From Victivallales bacterium (GTDB lineage Bacteria > Verrucomicrobiota > Lentisphaeria > Victivallales > UBA1829): 8,528 nucleotides of DNA. Below, in pieces: positions 5,656-8,528 of this stretch (its first letter is position 1; each line of letters begins with the position of its first letter). The translations under genes were made by a program, and so were the position numbers. The stretch spans positions 1-8,528 of the forward strand of contig JAEEQO010000132.1 in assembly GCA_016285335.1 (NCBI GenBank), written 5' to 3'. The notes under the pieces are model-generated. The model worked only from the letters and a program-made list of their open reading frames with translations, did no database searches and was not told where the DNA came from.

Positions 5656-6355
5656 CGCACAAACGGTGAAAAAATCGTTGCGCCAGATCAAGAAACTCCC
5701 CGACTGGTGCTACTGGCTGCCCTCGCACGTCATCCTGCTCTGGCGGACGATGATGCCGTTCAAGGTCATCGACCCGAACGGCCTGCTGGAGGAATACCGC
5801 CACAATCCGCACCGCGTCTGCATCATTACGATTTGGCACAACCGCCTGCTCATGCTGCCGCCGCTTTTCGAACGCGCCCTGCGGGAACGCACCTACGCGG
5901 TCATCAGCGCCTCGCGCGACGGCCAGTACGTCGCCGACTTCGCCGCGCAGTTCGGTGCCAAGAGCATCCGCGGCTCCAGCAAGCGCCACGGCGTGAGGGT
6001 GCTTCACGACGCGATCAAGACCATTCAGGGCGGCTGCATGGTCGTCTTCACGCCGGACGGTCCGCGCGGCCCCCGCTATCACATGAGCAAAGGCCCCATC
6101 CATATCGCCTCCGAGCTCGGCATCCCCGTCATCGCGCTCGGCATCAACTACTCCTCGTACTGGAGCGTCCCGAGCTGGGACGGCTTCCGCCTCCCGAAGC
6201 CATGGTCGAAACTCACGCTGGTCATCGGAAACGAACTCCACGTCCCGCCGGACCTGGACGCGGACGAACTTGAACGCTGGCGCAAAGCCGCCGAAGACGA
6301 ACTGAACCGGGCTTCCCTCGTGGAGCCGAAGGATTACCTATGCGGGAAGAAATAA
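5645..6355 (+). CDS. DUF374 lysophospholipid acyltransferase-like protein
   Basis: A 236-residue protein of the DUF374 family, part of the lysophospholipid acyltransferase (LPLAT) superfamily and probably an acyl transferase on a lipid or lipid A/KDO-type acceptor at the inner membrane. Recognisable blocks in order are a hydrophobic N-terminal segment WCYWLPSHVILLW (21-33), TIWHNRLLMLP (62-72) and ISASRDGQ (87-94). RGSSKRHG (109-116), FTPDGPRGPRYHMSKG (135-150) and LGIPVIALGINYSSYW (158-173) follow, then KPWSKLTLVIG (185-195). The His of WHNR is likely the catalytic base equivalent. Start is GTG, supported by the GGGGAG site 8 bases upstream. It overlaps nth by 11 bases and cinA by 16 bases, so all three are probably translated from one message. 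The family is known mostly by sequence; its acceptor is not established, and there is no lipid A gene nearby to help. Confidence 0.9.
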   Translation: MDNNAQTVKKSLRQIKKLPDWCYWLPSHVILLWRTMMPFKVIDPNGLLEEYRHNPHRVCIITIWHNRLLMLPPLFERALRERTYAVISASRDGQYVADFAAQFGAKSIRGSSKRHGVRVLHDAIKTIQGGCMVVFTPDGPRGPRYHMSKGPIHIASELGIPVIALGINYSSYWSVPSWDGFRLPKPWSKLTLVIGNELHVPPDLDADELERWRKAAEDELNRASLVEPKDYLCGKK

Positions 6356-7617
6356 GCGAAAAGATCGCCGTCATCTGCATCGGCGACGAGCTCCTGAAGG
6401 GCGCCGTCGTCAACACCAACCTCTCCTCCATCGGCGTCCGCCTGCTCGCGCTCGGTGTCGTCCCCGTCTCCTCCGTCGAGGTCCCGGACCGCCGTACCGA
6501 CATCCTCGCCGCGCTCGAATTCTCCCTCGCACGCGCCGATATCGTCATCACCAGCGGCGGACTCGGCCCCACGGCCGACGACGTGACCAAGGAGTACATC
6601 GCCGAACGCTGCGGCATGCGGCTGGAGGAAGACGGCCCCGCCACGCTCAACATCATGAAGCACTGGAAGATGCGCCACCCGGACGAGGAGATCCCGCCGC
6701 GCGTCTTCAACCAGGCGCTCGTCCCGCACGGGGCGAAGGTCCTGCAAAACGACTGCGGCACCGCGCCCGGGCTCATCGTCCGCACCCCGGAAACCGACGA
6801 ATTCCCGAACCGCACCATCATCATGCTGCCGGGTCCGCCGAACGAGCTCTGCCCCATGATGGACGCCTCCGTCGTGCCGTTCCTGAAGAAAAAGCTCAAA
6901 CATTTCACGTTCACGCGCGAATTTCATGTCGCCGGGCTGGGCGAAAATATCGTCGAGGAGCGCATGCTCCCCGTCATCGCCCGGTTCCACTCGATGCTCT
7001 CGGTGGCATACTGCGCCACGGCACAGTTCGTCCGCCTCTTCCTGACCACGGAATCGCCGGAGGTCATGGAATCCGCGATCCAGTCCGTGCAGGAGATCTT
7101 CGCCGCGGAACTTCTCTCCGAGGACGCCGACTCGCTCTCCCACGAGATCCTGCATCTGCTCGAAGACCGCGACGAAACGCTCGCCATGGCGGAATCCTGC
7201 ACCGGCGGCCTCGCCGCGAAGCTCCTGACCGACATCCCCGGCTCGTCGAGCGTCTTCGCAGGCGGCGTCGTGACCTACAGCGATGCGTCGAAAACCGCGC
7301 TTCTGGGCGTCCCCGCCGACCTCATCCGCAAACACGGAGCAGTCAGCCGCGAGGTCGCCCGCGCCATGGTCGACGGCCTCGCAAACGCCATTCCGTCGGA
7401 CGCCGCCATCGCGCTCACCGGCATCGCGGGTCCGGGGGGCGCGACCGTCGGCAAGCCTGTCGGCCTGGTCTACGCCGCGATCCGCTACCGCGGCCGCACG
7501 GAGGTCTTCGAACTTCGTCTGCGCCGCACCCGCGAACAGATCAGGGAACGCGCCGTCGCAGCCGCCTTCTTCCGTCTCCGCGGCATGATCCTGTCGCCCG
7601 ATGAAGACGGGGCATGA
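6340..7617 (+). CDS. cinA: CinA-type protein with NMN amidohydrolase domain
   Basis: A 425-residue, full-length two-domain CinA. The N-terminal MoaB/MogA-like (COG1058) domain has CIGDELLKGAVVNTN (13-27), TSGGLGPTADD (71-81) and PGPPNEL (164-170). The C-terminal domain is PncC-like, with AESCTGG (284-290, nucleophile Ser286), GVVTYSDASKTALLGV (309-324) and GIAGPGGATVGKPVGLVYAA (361-380). The C-terminal domain hydrolyses nicotinamide mononucleotide to nicotinate mononucleotide and ammonia, recycling NMN released by NAD-dependent DNA ligase. The N-terminal domain of related proteins has ADP-ribose pyrophosphatase activity. The ATG at 6340 is supported by AAGGA (6329-6333) 6 bases upstream and by overlap with the preceding gene's stop. 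It is last in the nth operon, and recycling a ligase by-product fits beside a base-excision-repair gene, though that link is inference. Codons end mostly in C/G, as in its neighbours. Confidence 0.95.
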   Translation: MREEISEKIAVICIGDELLKGAVVNTNLSSIGVRLLALGVVPVSSVEVPDRRTDILAALEFSLARADIVITSGGLGPTADDVTKEYIAERCGMRLEEDGPATLNIMKHWKMRHPDEEIPPRVFNQALVPHGAKVLQNDCGTAPGLIVRTPETDEFPNRTIIMLPGPPNELCPMMDASVVPFLKKKLKHFTFTREFHVAGLGENIVEERMLPVIARFHSMLSVAYCATAQFVRLFLTTESPEVMESAIQSVQEIFAAELLSEDADSLSHEILHLLEDRDETLAMAESCTGGLAAKLLTDIPGSSSVFAGGVVTYSDASKTALLGVPADLIRKHGAVSREVARAMVDGLANAIPSDAAIALTGIAGPGGATVGKPVGLVYAAIRYRGRTEVFELRLRRTREQIRERAVAAAFFRLRGMILSPDEDGA

Positions 7618-7730
7618 ATCCGCTTTTGTCCGCGTTTTCCGGCGTCAGCCTCCTCACCTCGCCGCCCCCTGACATCAGGAGATATTCTATATTTTAATCT
7701 GTTTTTTTCAAAAATAACGCCCGCCTCCGC

Positions 7731-7759
7731 TTGACAACACGCTGAAGCCGGGCTATATT
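7731..7759 (+). promoter_or_regulatory. Strong sigma-70-type promoter of the ABC-ATPase gene
   Basis: A perfect -35 TTGACA (7731-7736) and TATATT (7754-7759, five of six) are separated by the optimal 17 bases. Transcription from about 7766 leaves a leader of about 47 bases. The leader is unstructured and contains CAACAAC twice in tandem (7782-7795). This is the best promoter in the window. With the 195-base spacer after cinA it separates the ATPase gene from the nth operon. Confidence 0.75.
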
Positions 7760-7812
7760 ACAGAAAAATCCATAATCTTTTCAACAACCAACAACCGTTT
7801 TTCAGGTGAAAC

Positions 7813-8528
7813 ATGGCTGAAGTCATTCTCAAGAACGTCTGCAAGATCTACGAAGGCGGCGTCAAAGCCGTCAACAGCGTTTCCATCGACATCCACGACA
7901 AGGAATTCATGGTCCTCGTCGGCCCCTCCGGATGCGGCAAATCCACCACGCTCCGCATGATCGCCGGCCTCGAAGAGATCTCCGACGGCGAGATCAAGAT
8001 CGGCGAACGCGTCGTCAACGACGTCCCGCCGAAGGACCGCGACATCGCCATGGTCTTCCAGAACTACGCTCTTTATCCGCACATGACGGTCTACGAAAAC
8101 CTCGCGTTCGGCCTGAAACTCCGCAAGTTCTCCAAGGAGGAGATCGACAAGCGCGTGAAGGAAGCCGCGGACATCCTCGGCATCGGCGATTACCTCAACC
8201 GCAAGCCGAAAGCCCTCTCCGGCGGCCAGCGCCAGCGCGTCGCCGTCGGCCGCGCCATCGTCCGCAAGCCCGCCGTCTTCCTCTTCGACGAACCGCTCTC
8301 CAACCTCGACGCCAAGATGCGCGTCCAGATGCGCGCCGAGATCAACAAGCTCCACACCCGCCTCGGCACCACCATGATCTACGTCACGCACGACCAGATC
8401 GAGGCCATGACCATGGGCGACCGCATCTGCGTCATGAAGGACGGCGTCATCCAGCAGATCGACACCCCGCTGAACATCTACGACAAGCCCGCGAACACCT
8501 TCGTCGCCGGCTTCATCGGCACCCCGCC
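7813..8528 (+). CDS. ugpC: ABC importer ATPase, MalK/UgpC/MsmK family (partial, C-terminus beyond window)
   Basis: The first 238 residues of an ABC-type ATPase that powers uptake of sugars or glycerol-3-phosphate, acting at the cytoplasmic face of the membrane with two permeases and a binding protein. Walker [10 protein letters not shown] is at 37-45, the Q-loop in [11 protein letters not shown] (Q83), signature LSGGQRQR at 135-142, Walker B FLFDEP at 156-161, D-loop SNLDAK at 163-168 and the switch His193 in VTHDQ. All key residues are intact. The C-terminal TOBE-type regulatory region (family length about 360-370) lies outside the window. The ATG at 7813 is followed directly by the family N-terminus [14 protein letters not shown] (7804-7809) is a modest ribosome site. 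Codons are strongly C-ending (atc, gtc, ctc, cgc), suggesting high expression. No permease gene precedes it, so it may be a shared ATPase used by several importers. The symbol follows the usual naming of this family; true substrate is unknown. Confidence 0.93.
   Translation, partial: MAEVILKNVCKIYEGGVKAVNSVSIDIHDKEFMVLVGPSGCGKSTTLRMIAGLEEISDGEIKIGERVVNDVPPKDRDIAMVFQNYALYPHMTVYENLAFGLKLRKFSKEEIDKRVKEAADILGIGDYLNRKPKALSGGQRQRVAVGRAIVRKPAVFLFDEPLSNLDAKMRVQMRAEINKLHTRLGTTMIYVTHDQIEAMTMGDRICVMKDGVIQQIDTPLNIYDKPANTFVAGFIGTP

Noticed and set aside
7618..7730. A terminator for cinA, from CCTGACATCAGG (7668-7679) and the T-run at 7702-7708
   Set aside because: The small hairpin and the T-run are more than 20 bases apart, and no stable stem directly precedes the T-run. 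Termination probably happens here, but the sequence does not show an intrinsic signal I would call.

Overview
The window is a GC-rich bacterial chromosomal segment with compact gene spacing and mostly housekeeping content. It holds eight protein genes, two of them cut by the window edges, and no RNA genes, insertion sequences, phage genes or CRISPR array that I could see. A lysophospholipid-acyltransferase-like DUF374 protein suggests a Gram-negative envelope. The AT-rich intergenic gaps contain recognisable sigma-70-type promoters. The RecN signature written SSGE and the overall style would fit a PVC-group bacterium such as Lentisphaerota/Victivallales, but this is an impression from memory, not a demonstrated placement.

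Left part (1-2418): a CoA-disulfide-reductase/NADH-oxidase-type flavoprotein runs leftwards off the window edge. It is divergent from a LacI-family transcriptional regulator; the roughly 317-base gap between them carries a promoter in each direction. The lacI-type gene ends in a good bulged intrinsic terminator.

Middle (2419-4857): recN (double-strand-break repair ATPase) and a GNAT acetyltransferase form a leftward two-gene operon with a 4-base ATGA overlap. The start of recN faces, across an AT-rich divergent promoter region, the start of the next operon.

Right part (4858-7617): a rightward three-gene operon in which every junction overlaps: nth (endonuclease III) with an unusual lysine/alanine-rich C-terminal tail, a DUF374 acyltransferase with a GTG start inside the nth tail, and cinA (two-domain CinA with NMN-deamidase domain). 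Two DNA-repair genes therefore sit back to back (recN and nth).

Far right (7618-8528): after a 195-base AT-rich spacer with a near-consensus promoter (TTGACA, 17 bases, TATATT) begins the ATPase of a sugar/glycerol-3-phosphate-type ABC importer (MalK/UgpC/MsmK family), cut by the window end.

I do not see a new multi-gene system here. The most noteworthy points are the histone-H1-like tail on Nth, a LacI regulator whose usual GFDD ligand-pocket motif reads GFGG, a decamer shared by the putative -10 regions of the lacI-type gene and nth, and the overlapping operon joints.
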